A stretch of 64,000 bases of DNA from assembly GCF_002797715.1 (NCBI RefSeq), contig NZ_PGFF01000001.1, forward strand, positions 1,201,304 through 1,265,303. The letters run 5' to 3'. Shown piece by piece: positions 25,662 to 34,212 of this stretch. The notes below the pieces were generated by a model. The model was not told where the DNA came from. It searched no databases and saw only the letters and a list, made by a program, of their open reading frames with translations. Numbering within the stretch: position 1 is the first letter of the stretch; every line of letters begins with the position of its first letter. This DNA comes from Diaminobutyricimonas aerilata. Its GTDB lineage: Bacteria; Actinomycetota; Actinomycetes; Actinomycetales; Microbacteriaceae. The translations under genes were made by a program, and so were the position numbers.

Positions 25662-27232
25662 GCGCCCCGGCGGATCAGTGGTGGGACACCGCGGTCGTCT
25701 ACGAGGTCTACCCGCGATCGTTCGCGGATGCCGACGGCGACGGGGTCGGCGACCTCCGCGGTGTCATCGAGCGGCTGCCGTACATCGCCTCTCTGGGAGT
25801 CGACGGCATCTGGCTGACGCCGTTCCAACGATCACCGCAGGTGGATCAGGGATACGACGTCAGCGACTACTGCGACGTCGACCCCATGTTCGGCACACTC
25901 GCCGATTTCGACGAGCTCCTCGGCGGAGCGCACTCGCTCGATCTCCGCGTACTCGTCGACCTCGTTCCGAACCACACCTCCGTCGAGCATCCGATGTTCC
26001 GCGCGGCCGTCGACGCGGGTCCGGGTTCGCCGGAACGGGACATGTTCCACTTCGCGGAGGGCTCGGCGGACGGCGCGCCCCCCAACAACTGGGTGAGCGT
26101 CTTCGGCGGACCGGCGTGGTCGCGGGCGCGCCCCGAGTCGCACGACGACACCGAGTGGTACCTGCACCTCTTCTCGCCCGCCCAGCCGGACTGGAACTGG
26201 CGCAATCCGGCCGTCGCCGAGTACTTCGACGATGTGCTCCGCTTCTGGTTGGACCGGGGCGTCGACGGCGTGCGTATCGACGTGGCGCACGGTCTCTACA
26301 AGGCCGAGGGCCTCCCCGACAGCGCCGTGGTGCCGACCGTCATTGACGGACTCCGCTCGAACCCGCTGGCCATGGATCAGGAGCCGGTGCACGACGTGTA
26401 CCGACGGTGGCGGCGAATCGCCGACGAGTACGTGCCACCGCGGCTGCTCGTGGGCGAGGTGAACCTCGAACCCGATCGAGCCGCACGCTACACGCGGCCG
26501 GATGAACTGCACCAGGCCTTCGCCTTCGCGTTCGCCCGGCTCGGATGGAGTGCGGGCGCCTGGGCGCAGGTGGGAGCCCAGCTGGAGCTGGCCCGGCGCA
26601 CGCACGGGTCGGCGCCCACCTGGGCTCTCGAGAATCACGACCTGGTTCGTGCGGTCACGCGTTTCGGGGATGGCGCGGTCGGCATCCGTCGAGCCCGCGC
26701 CGCCGTCGTCGCCCTTCTGGGGCTTCCCGGCGGCTGCTACCTCTACCAGGGTCAGGAGCTGGCGCTGCCCGATGTCGATGTGCCGGTCGAGTCCCGACGT
26801 GACCCCATGTGGTTCCGCGGCGGGGTGTCACGCGACGGGGCGCGCGTGCCGATCCCGTGGACATCGAAATCAGCCGACTCGTACGGTTTCGGGGGAGGGA
26901 CGCCCTGGTTGCCGACGCCCGACGGATGGGGCCGACGTTCCGTCGAGGCACAGGAGGACGATTCCGCATCGATGCTCGCGCTCGTGCGGTCGACGATCCG
27001 GTTGAGGCGCGAGCTCCTCGACGACGGCGTCTTCGCCGCTGGGGAGGGCGCAGAGTGGGAGCTCGGCGAGGACGGGTCGGTCGTTTGTCGCCGTGAAGGC
27101 GGCGTCATGGTCGTCGTCGGCATGGGTGACATCGCCGTGGCGCTGCCCGACGGGGAGGTTCTTTGGAGTTCCGACCCGCTCGACGGGGGACTGCTCCCGC
27201 CCGACACCACCGCGTGGATCGCACCCCGATGA
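25658..27232 (+). CDS. GH13 alpha-glucosidase
   Basis: A 524-residue cytosolic alpha-amylase-family glucosidase. The (beta/alpha)8 barrel motifs are DLVPNHTS (I), GVRIDVAHG with nucleophile D208 (II), LVGEVNLE with acid/base E267 (III) and ENHDLVR with D328 (IV). A QGYDVSDYCDVD motif and the C-terminal beta domain fit oligo-1,6-glucosidase/alpha-glucosidase members. It should hydrolyse the sugar imported by the preceding genes, e.g. maltose, isomaltose, sucrose or a related glucoside; the exact linkage is open. GTG start coupled to permease 2. Last gene of the LacI operon; convergent with the kinase gene 4 nt away. Confidence 0.93.
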   Translation: MSAPADQWWDTAVVYEVYPRSFADADGDGVGDLRGVIERLPYIASLGVDGIWLTPFQRSPQVDQGYDVSDYCDVDPMFGTLADFDELLGGAHSLDLRVLVDLVPNHTSVEHPMFRAAVDAGPGSPERDMFHFAEGSADGAPPNNWVSVFGGPAWSRARPESHDDTEWYLHLFSPAQPDWNWRNPAVAEYFDDVLRFWLDRGVDGVRIDVAHGLYKAEGLPDSAVVPTVIDGLRSNPLAMDQEPVHDVYRRWRRIADEYVPPRLLVGEVNLEPDRAARYTRPDELHQAFAFAFARLGWSAGAWAQVGAQLELARRTHGSAPTWALENHDLVRAVTRFGDGAVGIRRARAAVVALLGLPGGCYLYQGQELALPDVDVPVESRRDPMWFRGGVSRDGARVPIPWTSKSADSYGFGGGTPWLPTPDGWGRRSVEAQEDDSASMLALVRSTIRLRRELLDDGVFAAGEGAEWELGEDGSVVCRREGGVMVVVGMGDIAVALPDGEVLWSSDPLDGGLLPPDTTAWIAPR

Positions 27233-27236
27233 GGGC

Positions 27237-28085
27237 TCAGCGCGGCTGAGCCCCCACCCACTGCACGGCCTCCGCGCCGGCCGCGACACCGGCCGCAGCC
27301 GCCTCGTTGAGCGCCACCCCGCGAGCGAGCGCCGCCGCGAGGGCGCCGGCGAACGCATCGCCCGCGCCCGTCGTGTCGACGACCTCGACGCGCGGGGCGC
27401 GGTGATGGCGCACGCCGTCGCCGTCCGCGACGAGGGCGCCGTCGCCTCCGAGCGTCAGGACGACGGACCGCACCCGCGGCAGGAGCCGCTCGACGAGCTC
27501 CTCGGGGCTGCCGTCGCCCGCGATGAGCGCGGCCTCGGTCTCGTTCACGATGAGCGGGTCGCACGCGGCGAGCAGCTCCGCGGGCACCTCGCGCGCGGGG
27601 GAGAGGTTGAGCACGAACCGAGCGGATGTGCTGGCGCTCGCCGTGCCGACCACGTCGAGCGGCACCTCCAGTTGGGCGAGCACCACGTCGCCGGCGTCGA
27701 GGGCGGACACCGTGTCGCGCACGGTCGCCGCATCCACGCGGTCGTTGGCGCCCGCCGCGACGACGATCGTGTTCTCGCCGTCGTCTGCGACGGTGATGAG
27801 CGCGACACCGGACGGGCCGTCGATCGTCAACAGCGCGGAGACGTCGACCCCGGCCCCCGCGAGTCCCGACCGCAGGGTGTCGCCCACCGCATCCGTGCCG
27901 ACCGCTCCGAGGAAGAGCGGGGCGACACCCGCCCGCGCGGCGGCGGCGGCCTGGTTGGCGCCCTTGCCCCCGAGACCCGTCGAGAGGTCGCCGCCCAACA
28001 GGGTCTCTCCGGGCCGCGGGTGCCGGGCGACCCGCACGGTGAGGTCGCTGTTGACGGACCCGAGCACGACGAGCCGTCCGCTCAC
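27237..28085 (-). CDS. PfkB-family carbohydrate kinase (ribokinase-like)
   Basis: A 282-residue sugar kinase. The N-terminal signature GGKGANQAAAAARAG (near residue 37) and the C-terminal anion-hole DTTGAGDAFAGALAA with catalytic Asp are complete. SVNSDLTVRV and NLSPAREVP fit ribokinase subfamily. GTG 28085 overlaps the stop of the upstream membrane-protein gene by 4 nt, so they are coupled. Likely phosphorylates ribose or another pentose with ATP. Confidence 0.9.
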   Translation of the reverse strand: MSGRLVVLGSVNSDLTVRVARHPRPGETLLGGDLSTGLGGKGANQAAAAARAGVAPLFLGAVGTDAVGDTLRSGLAGAGVDVSALLTIDGPSGVALITVADDGENTIVVAAGANDRVDAATVRDTVSALDAGDVVLAQLEVPLDVVGTASASTSARFVLNLSPAREVPAELLAACDPLIVNETEAALIAGDGSPEELVERLLPRVRSVVLTLGGDGALVADGDGVRHHRAPRVEVVDTTGAGDAFAGALAAALARGVALNEAAAAGVAAGAEAVQWVGAQPR

Positions 28086-28651
28086 AGCAGGTCTTCGCTC
28101 ACCGAGTAGAGCACGCTCGAGATGAGCCCGTCGGTGAACTGGAAGGCGACGATCGCGCCTCCGGCTGACCGTCCGACGGCGACGCCGTCGGGGAAGTAGG
28201 TGGCGTAGTCGCCGGAGCGGAACGGCTCCACGGCGGCCTCGTCGAGCGGGAACTGCCACGGCGCCCCCTGGACCCCGTAGGTCGAGATCGCCTCGACCGC
28301 CTGCTCGCGGCTCACGACCGCTCCTTCGCTCGCCGCGACGGCGAGGGCGACCTGGTCCGCGATCAACGGCCCGAACGTCGCCGGGTCGCCGCCGTTCAGC
28401 ATCGCGCCGATCGCGGCGAGATCCGGCGTGGCGGCGGTGGGCGTCGGTGTGGGGGTCGGCGTCGGGGTCGCACTCGGCTCCGGCGTCTCGGATGCGCTCA
28501 CGCTCGGCCGAGGTGTCTCCGTCGGTTCCTGCGGACCGACCCGGAGCACGCCGGTGGCGAAGAGAACGGCGACGATGGCGAGCACGACGCCGACGGAGAT
28601 GAGCGCGATGATCCACGCGCGGAACGTGCGGCGTCCTTCGACGTCGGACAT
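28082..28651 (-). CDS. Membrane-anchored hypothetical protein with Thr-Pro linker
   Basis: A 189-residue protein: short cytosolic N-terminus, one membrane segment (IIALISVGVVLAIVAVLFATG, about 14-34), a Ser/Thr/Pro spacer with TPTPTPTPT, then an extracytoplasmic domain of about 110 residues (DLAAIGAMLNGGDPATFG...). I do not recognise the domain. ATG 28651 follows GGAAGGA. It is translationally coupled to the kinase, though a functional link is not obvious. Confidence 0.75.
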   Translation of the reverse strand: MSDVEGRRTFRAWIIALISVGVVLAIVAVLFATGVLRVGPQEPTETPRPSVSASETPEPSATPTPTPTPTPTAATPDLAAIGAMLNGGDPATFGPLIADQVALAVAASEGAVVSREQAVEAISTYGVQGAPWQFPLDEAAVEPFRSGDYATYFPDGVAVGRSAGGAIVAFQFTDGLISSVLYSVSEDLL

Positions 28652-28684
28652 GGTCGTCCTTCCGGAACCGGGCGGGGTGATCGT

Positions 28685-28690
28685 TAGGGT
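28685..28690 (+). promoter_or_regulatory. -10 box TAGGGT, leaderless promoter
   Basis: Six nucleotides separate this box from ATG 28697; only 45 nt lie between the two divergent start codons. Confidence 0.55.
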
Positions 28691-28696
28691 AATGGA

Positions 28697-29515
28697 ATGA
28701 GCGGCGAGAGGGCAGGGGCATCCGTACGGGTGGCCGCCGTGCAGTTCGCGCCCGGCGCGGATCGGGCCGCGAATCTCGAGCAGATGGAGCGACTGGCGCA
28801 CGGTGCCGTCGCGCGCGGCGCCGACGTGGTCGTCTTCCCGGAGTACTCGCACTTCTTCTCGCCGCAGCTCGACGCGTCGTGGGTGGATGCCGCGGAGGGG
28901 CTCGACGGTCGCTTCGTCGACGGCGTCACCGCCATGGCACGGGAGTTCGGTGTGCACGTCGTCGCGGGGATGGTCGAACGGGCCGACGCCGGCCACATCT
29001 CCAACACGCTCGTCGCGATCGACCCGGCCGGTGACCTCGTCGCGACGCACCGGAAGCTGCATCTCTACGACGCGTTCGGACACCGTGAGAGCGACCGGAT
29101 CGCCCCGGGTGACATCGTCGACCCGCAGACCTTCGCCGCCGGCGGCTTCACCGTCGGCATGCAGACCTGCTACGACATCCGGTTCCCCGAGGTGAGCCGA
29201 CGACTCGTCGACGCCGGCGCGGACGTGCTGCTGGTGCCGAGCGAGTGGGTGCCGGGACCCGGCAAGGAACACCATTGGCGCACTTTGCTCACCGCTCGGG
29301 CGATCGAGAACACGAGCTACGTCGTCGCCGCCGATCACGCCGCACCGAGCGGCATCGGCGTCAGCACGGTCATCGACCCGGCGGGCGTCGAGCTCGCGTC
29401 GCTCGGCGACGGCACGGATGTGGTGCTCGCCGACCTGAGCGTGGACCGCCTCGCGGAGGTGCGCGAGGTCAACCCAGCGCTGCGGTTGCGGCGCTTCCGG
29501 GTCGTTCCCGCCTAG
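28697..29515 (+). CDS. Carbon-nitrogen hydrolase (nitrilase superfamily, omega-amidase-like)
   Basis: A 272-residue nitrilase-superfamily hydrolase. The catalytic triad is E49 (FPEYSHF), K120 (HRKLHLYD) and C158 (QTCYDIRFPE). The C-x-D-x-RFPE context and small size resemble Nit2-type omega-amidases, which hydrolyse alpha-ketoglutaramate, rather than true nitrilases. It is convergent with, and overlaps by 4 nt, an aminotransferase of the glutamine transaminase K type, which supports that reading. Probably translated from a leaderless mRNA. Confidence 0.87.
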   Translation: MSGERAGASVRVAAVQFAPGADRAANLEQMERLAHGAVARGADVVVFPEYSHFFSPQLDASWVDAAEGLDGRFVDGVTAMAREFGVHVVAGMVERADAGHISNTLVAIDPAGDLVATHRKLHLYDAFGHRESDRIAPGDIVDPQTFAAGGFTVGMQTCYDIRFPEVSRRLVDAGADVLLVPSEWVPGPGKEHHWRTLLTARAIENTSYVVAADHAAPSGIGVSTVIDPAGVELASLGDGTDVVLADLSVDRLAEVREVNPALRLRRFRVVPA

Positions 29516-30708
29516 TCGCGCAGCGAGGCCAACCGGCCCACCGCATCCGTCAGCACCTCGTCGCGTTTGCAGAAGGCGAACCGCACGAGCGACGCATACT
29601 CGGGTCGCCGCCGCGGGGTGACGAACGCGCTCACCGGGATGGCGACGACCCCGGCCTCGACCGGCAGCCGTCGGCAGAACTCGACGGCATCCGGATGTCC
29701 GAGAGGTGTCGCATCCGCGAGCACGAAGTAGCTGCCGCGGGTGGGATGCACCTCGAGTCCCGCGGCGGCGAGGCCGGCACTGAGAACGGCGGCACGCCGC
29801 TGCAGCGTCGTCGCAAGCCCGGTGAAGTAGCTGTCGGGGAGGTCGAGGCCCACACCGATCGCCGGTTGGAACGGGGCGCCGTTCACGTAGGTGAGGAACT
29901 GCTTCACCGCGAGCACCCGGTCGACCAGCGCGGCGGGCGCGGTGAGCCAGCCGATCTTCCAGCCAGTGGTGTTGAACGTCTTGCCGCCGCTCGAGATCGT
30001 GATCGTGCGCTCCGGCGCCCCGGGCAGGGCGCTGATCGGCGTGTGCGGCACACCGAAGGTGATGTGCTCGTACACCTCGTCGGTGACGATGATCGCGTCG
30101 TGGCGGTGGGCGAGCTCCACCACGAGTTCGAGCGTCGCCCGGTCGAGCACCGCCCCGGTGGGGTTGTGCGGCGTGTTGATCAGGATGAGCCGCGTGCGGT
30201 CGGTCACGGCGACGCGAAGTTCCTCGTGGTCGACGGTGAAGTCGGGCGCGTGCAGGGGCACGGTCACGTGGCGTGCACCGGCGAGGGCGATGGTGGCGGC
30301 GTAGCTGTCGTAGTACGGCTCGAGCGTGACGACCTCATCGCCCGACTCGGTGAGCGCGAGGATCGTCGCGGTGAGCGCTTCCGTCGCGCCCGCGGTGACG
30401 AGCACCTCGGTCTCGGGGTCGACCTCCAGCCCGTAGAAGCGCCGCTGGTGACGCGCGATCGCCTCGCGCAGTCGGGCATGACCGCGACCGGGGGAGTACT
30501 GGTTCACCCCAGACGCGATGGCCTCCCGGGCCGCTTCCAGCACCTCCGCCGGCCCGTCCTCGTCCGGGAAACCCTGCCCCAGGTTGATCGCGCCGGTCGC
30601 CTGCGCAAGCGCGCTCATCTCCGCGAAGATCGTCGGACGCAGCGTGCCGTCGTCGGCGAGCAGCCCTGCCCCGGATGCGGTGCGCCGCCAGGCGCCATGG
30701 CTCGTCAC
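29512..30708 (-). CDS. PLP-dependent aminotransferase (glutamine transaminase K/kynurenine aminotransferase-like)
   Basis: A 398-residue class I/II aminotransferase. The internal-aldimine lysine is K243 (SSGGKTFNTTGWKIGW); NTPHNPTG and DEVYEH are the conserved cofactor motifs; RLRFAFCK-type end is present as LVRFAFCKRD. The NLGQGFPDEDGP start is typical of the KAT/GTK group that transaminates glutamine, methionine or aromatic amino acids. GTG 30708 lies 7 nt after TACCGT. Convergent with the omega-amidase-like gene. Confidence 0.9.
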   Translation of the reverse strand: MTSHGAWRRTASGAGLLADDGTLRPTIFAEMSALAQATGAINLGQGFPDEDGPAEVLEAAREAIASGVNQYSPGRGHARLREAIARHQRRFYGLEVDPETEVLVTAGATEALTATILALTESGDEVVTLEPYYDSYAATIALAGARHVTVPLHAPDFTVDHEELRVAVTDRTRLILINTPHNPTGAVLDRATLELVVELAHRHDAIIVTDEVYEHITFGVPHTPISALPGAPERTITISSGGKTFNTTGWKIGWLTAPAALVDRVLAVKQFLTYVNGAPFQPAIGVGLDLPDSYFTGLATTLQRRAAVLSAGLAAAGLEVHPTRGSYFVLADATPLGHPDAVEFCRRLPVEAGVVAIPVSAFVTPRRRPEYASLVRFAFCKRDEVLTDAVGRLASLRD

Positions 30709-30715
30709 CCGGGAT

Positions 30716-30721
30716 ACGGTA
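30716..30721 (-). promoter_or_regulatory. -10 box TACCGT, leaderless promoter
   Basis: Seven nucleotides separate the box from the GTG start at 30708 of the aminotransferase. Confidence 0.45.
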
Positions 30722-30791
30722 CCCGTCCTCCACGGTCGAATGACCCGCCATGACGGTGTGGAAACCTCACCCGGGACGGCGCCCGCTGTTC

Positions 30792-30797
30792 TAGCGT
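30792..30797 (+). promoter_or_regulatory. -10 box TAGCGT, leaderless promoter
   Basis: Exactly 6 nt precede ATG 30804 of the lipoprotein gene; no ribosome site fits between. Confidence 0.55.
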
Positions 30798-30803
30798 GTC
30801 AGC

Positions 30804-31358
30804 ATGCGTCTGCTCCGCCGCGTCACCGCCGCCTCGGCCCTGGTCGCAGCGGTCGCGCTCGCCGGATGCACGACTCCGACGGAGGACCCGCCCGAATCGC
30901 CCAAGCCCTCTGCCGCGCCGGTGTTCGCCTCCGAGGAGGAGGCGCTCGCCGCGGCGGAAGAGGCGTACACCGCGTACTTGGCGATGTCAGACGAGATTGC
31001 GACCGGTGGTGGAAAGGACCCCGAACGCATGCGAGGTTTGGTGACCGCCGATCAATTCGAGGAGGAGATTGCGTCGTTCGCGATGTATTCCGAACGAGCG
31101 CTCCGACTCTCCGGCTCTTCATCCTTTCGGAACTTCCGCCTCCAACAACTACACCAGGAGGGCGGACGGGTCGATATTGCGGCGTATGCGTGTCTGGACG
31201 TCTCTGGCACCCGATTGGTCGATGAGGAAGGCCAGGATAAAACGCCGAACCCGCGGCCGGACTTAGTTCCTCTTGAATTGCGATTCGAGAACGCGGGTGC
31301 GCCGCCGAAACTGCTCCTCGCTGCGAGCGATGTGTGGGAGGGCGGCGGCGTATGTTGA
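30804..31358 (+). CDS. Hypothetical lipoprotein
   Basis: A 184-residue exported lipoprotein: signal peptide with lipobox LAGC (lipidated C22), a Pro/Ser/Glu linker, then a helical start (ASEEEALAAAEEAYTAYLAMSDEI) and a mixed alpha/beta domain. The fold resembles the SnoaL/NTF2-like lipoproteins common in Microbacteriaceae, but no motif proves it. From about base 31000 the DNA becomes visibly richer in A and T and codons differ from the neighbours. The stop overlaps the next gene by 7 nt, so the two act as a unit. Confidence 0.75.
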   Translation: MRLLRRVTAASALVAAVALAGCTTPTEDPPESPKPSAAPVFASEEEALAAAEEAYTAYLAMSDEIATGGGKDPERMRGLVTADQFEEEIASFAMYSERALRLSGSSSFRNFRLQQLHQEGGRVDIAAYACLDVSGTRLVDEEGQDKTPNPRPDLVPLELRFENAGAPPKLLLAASDVWEGGGVC

Positions 31359-32215
31359 CCTCACAGAAGGTACTGGTGTTCCTCCTTCTGACTGCAGCCT
31401 TGGGCTCGGCATCCGTACCGAGCATGGCGGCGATCAGGCTACAAGGGTGTGCCGGCTCCAGCGCGGTATTCGGTTGCACCAACGCAAACGGCGAAATCGT
31501 GGGGACCGAGGTTGATCTGGAGGCGACCACATCTACCGGTGTCTCCTCCGCTGGACGGGCGAATCAGCCCGGAGACTCAGAGACGGCAGATGGGACGGCA
31601 GTTTCGCCGCAGCGCCCTCGCCGGGCGCTGCCGTGCCCGACGGACAACATGCGCCCGAACGCCAACTACGACGGGTGCTTCGTGTCGGCGGACGAGGAGG
31701 AAACTGCTCCGACGCCCGACCCGGGTCTGCCTGCAGTGACGCTCGCCGATCTTGTGAGCTTCCGCCCGGTGCCACCGGTGCAGCGGATGGAACCGAACGG
31801 CTGGATGGTCGCCGGGCTGGAGACCAACTTCTACTCGCAGGTGGATCAGCAGGTGCAGACAGGCACGCTCTTGGGTCTGCCGGCCTCCGTTCGGTTCACC
31901 CCGGTCGCGTGGCGCTGGGACTACGGCGACGGCACCACCAAGACCACCGCCTCGCGCGGTTCCACCTGGCAGGTCGCGGGCCTCCGAGAGTTCGATGCGA
32001 CGCCGACGAGTCACACATTCGAGGAGCCCGGCACGTACACGATCCGGCTCACGGTCGACATCGCCGCCGAGTACCAGTTCGCGGGAGCAGGGTGGCGCGC
32101 CATCACCGGCACCCTCCCCGTTGCGGCCAACGAGATCACCGCCGTCGCCGGGACCGCCGACACGGTGCTCGTCGGCCGGGACTGTGCCGAGAATCCGCGC
32201 GGTCCCGGCTGCTGA
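31352..32215 (+). CDS. Secreted PKD-domain protein
   Basis: A 287-residue protein with an N-terminal signal peptide (KVLVFLLLTAALGSASVPSMA), a Cys-containing low-complexity region (about 35-120) and a C-terminal PKD-type beta-sandwich (WRWDYGDGTTK near residue 190, HTFEEPGTYTIRLTVD). PKD domains usually mediate protein or carbohydrate contacts outside the cell. ATG 31352 overlaps the lipoprotein stop (ATGTTGA). The first 200 bases share the lower G+C of the preceding gene; the PKD part returns to normal composition. Confidence 0.8.
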   Translation: MLTSQKVLVFLLLTAALGSASVPSMAAIRLQGCAGSSAVFGCTNANGEIVGTEVDLEATTSTGVSSAGRANQPGDSETADGTAVSPQRPRRALPCPTDNMRPNANYDGCFVSADEEETAPTPDPGLPAVTLADLVSFRPVPPVQRMEPNGWMVAGLETNFYSQVDQQVQTGTLLGLPASVRFTPVAWRWDYGDGTTKTTASRGSTWQVAGLREFDATPTSHTFEEPGTYTIRLTVDIAAEYQFAGAGWRAITGTLPVAANEITAVAGTADTVLVGRDCAENPRGPGC

Positions 32216-32268
32216 CGGCTCACAACAACGCCATAAGGTCGCCGCAGACCGCTCTCAGGGCAGCCAAA

Positions 32269-32274
32269 TAGAGT
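32269..32274 (+). promoter_or_regulatory. -10 box TAGAGT upstream of the HtrA-type protease
   Basis: TAGAGT lies 45 nt before ATG 32320; the resulting leader carries the GAAAGGAG ribosome site. Confidence 0.4.
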
Positions 32275-32319
32275 TCACAGGAACGAACTCGAAGCTGGCA
32301 CGGCTTGAAAGGAGCACCC

Positions 32320-34098
32320 ATGAGCGACACCCCGGAGTCCACTCCTCGCCGTGAGAACGAGGACCCGCAGCAGGACCCCACCACGTCTTCCCCGGCCGCC
32401 GCCAGCGACGCCTCCAGCGCCCCCGACAACGCCCCCCGCCCCGACGCGCAGCCGGCCGCCGCGACGCCTTTGGAGCCGCAGCAGCCGACCTCGACCGCCC
32501 CGCAGTCGCCGACCGCGGGGAACCCGCAGCAGGCCAACACCGCGACGGAGCCGCAGCAGCCCACCGCTCAGCAGCCGACCGTGTCGCACCCCACCGCACA
32601 GCAGCCGACCACTGCACAGCCGACCGCATCCACCGTGCCGCAGGCTTCCGCCCCCGGAACCGCTCCGGCGCATCCGCACAGCGCGACCGCCGCCGGATAC
32701 TCCGCCACGCCGACCGCGCCGCAGTACGGGGCGCCGCACATCTCCGGTGGTCACCCGACTCCGCAGGCCCCCACGGCTCCGCACGGCGCTCCGCAGACCT
32801 CGTACGCGAGCGACCCCGCCGCTCCCGGGAGCGCGTTCGGTCCGGCCGCCGCGAACGGTGGCGACGGAACCACGACGAAGAAGAAGCGCGCCGGCGTACC
32901 GCTCATCGCGGCGCTCGCGGTGGGTGCCCTCGTCGGCGGTGTCTCCGGAGCGGGCGTCACCGCCTGGTCGTTGAGCGCCAACAGCGGATCCCCGGCCGGC
33001 GCCGAGAGCCGCCCCACCACGGTCACCGTCAACAACGCCGAGGACGCCACCGCGATCACGGGTGCCGTCGCGACCGCCGCGCCCTCCGCCGTCACGGTCT
33101 ACGTGACCGGCGAGCAGGGATCCGGCAGCGGATCGGGCGTCATCATCGACGACGACGGCCACATCGTCACCAACAGCCACGTCGTCACCCTCGACGGGGC
33201 CGCGGCCAACCCGAAGATCCGGGTGCAGACCTACGACGGGCGTCTCCTCGATGCGACCGTCGTCGGTACCGACCCGATCGCCGACCTCGCGGTCATCAAG
33301 GTCGACGACACGAGCGACCTGCAGCCCGCCGAATGGGGTGACTCGAGCGACCTCAACGTGGGCGACACGACCATCGCCCTCGGCGCACCGCTCGGCCTCT
33401 CCAACTCGGTCTCGAGCGGCATCGTCAGCGCACTGAACCGCAGCATCCAGGTCGCCTCGTCCGCTCTGCCCGAGACGCAGGCGCCCGAAGACGACCAGCA
33501 GCAGCAGGATGACGGCAACGATCCGTTCGACTTCTTCGACTTCGACATCCCCGGCCAGGAGCCGAACCCGAACGCGCAGAGCTCCGCCATCTCGCTGTCG
33601 GTCATCCAGACCGACGCGGCGATCAACCACGGCAACTCGGGCGGCCCCCTCGTGAACACCGACGGCCAGGTCATCGGCATCAACGTCGCCATCGCGAGCG
33701 CCGGCGGCGGCGCGAGCGGCGACTCCGGCAACATCGGCGTCGGCTTCGCCATCCCCTCGGATGTGGCGCAGCGCGTCGCGAAGGAGATCATCGAGAACGG
33801 CACCGCGACCCACGGACTGCTCGGAGCCTCGGTGCGCGACGTCACCAGCGACCCCGAGCAGACCGAGGCCACCACCGTCGGCGCGAGCATCGCGAGCGTC
33901 GAACCCGGCGGCGCGGCGGATGCGGCGGGCCTCAAGGCCGGCGACATTGTGACGAAGTTCAACGACGTGCCGATCACCGGCAGCTCCGACCTCACCGCGC
34001 AGGTGCGCACGCAGCCGGCAGGCGGCAAGGCGACCATCACCTACGTGCGCGACGGTCGCAGCGACACCGTCGAGGTGACGCTTGGACAGCTCCAGTAG
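32320..34098 (+). CDS. HtrA/DegP-type membrane-anchored serine protease with PDZ domain
   Basis: A 592-residue protein. A cytosolic Pro/Thr/Gln/Ala-rich region occupies about residues 1-187, then one membrane segment (PLIAALAVGALVGGVSGAGV), then a trypsin-like domain with catalytic H287 (NSHVVT), D322 (IADLAVIKV) and S440 (HGNSGGPLV), and a C-terminal PDZ domain (about 500-590). An acidic insertion with DDQQQQDDG sits inside the protease domain. Like mycobacterial PepD and HtrA it should act in envelope protein quality control. GAAAGGAG precedes ATG 32320. Confidence 0.93.
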   Translation: MSDTPESTPRRENEDPQQDPTTSSPAAASDASSAPDNAPRPDAQPAAATPLEPQQPTSTAPQSPTAGNPQQANTATEPQQPTAQQPTVSHPTAQQPTTAQPTASTVPQASAPGTAPAHPHSATAAGYSATPTAPQYGAPHISGGHPTPQAPTAPHGAPQTSYASDPAAPGSAFGPAAANGGDGTTTKKKRAGVPLIAALAVGALVGGVSGAGVTAWSLSANSGSPAGAESRPTTVTVNNAEDATAITGAVATAAPSAVTVYVTGEQGSGSGSGVIIDDDGHIVTNSHVVTLDGAAANPKIRVQTYDGRLLDATVVGTDPIADLAVIKVDDTSDLQPAEWGDSSDLNVGDTTIALGAPLGLSNSVSSGIVSALNRSIQVASSALPETQAPEDDQQQQDDGNDPFDFFDFDIPGQEPNPNAQSSAISLSVIQTDAAINHGNSGGPLVNTDGQVIGINVAIASAGGGASGDSGNIGVGFAIPSDVAQRVAKEIIENGTATHGLLGASVRDVTSDPEQTEATTVGASIASVEPGGAADAAGLKAGDIVTKFNDVPITGSSDLTAQVRTQPAGGKATITYVRDGRSDTVEVTLGQLQ

Positions 34099-34159
34099 CA
34101 CCCGCAGCGAGCACGGACCGGACGCGCAGCCCCCGCGCGCCCGGGCCGTTCGCCGCTGC

Positions 34160-34165
34160 TAGGCT
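34160..34165 (+). promoter_or_regulatory. -10 box TAGGCT upstream of the GT2 gene
   Basis: TAGGCT lies 47 nt before ATG 34213, giving a UTR of about 41 nt. Confidence 0.45.
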
Positions 34166-34212
34166 CGGATCGCCGTTCGACGGCTCCCGAGCCCCACACC
34201 GAAGCAGACCGC

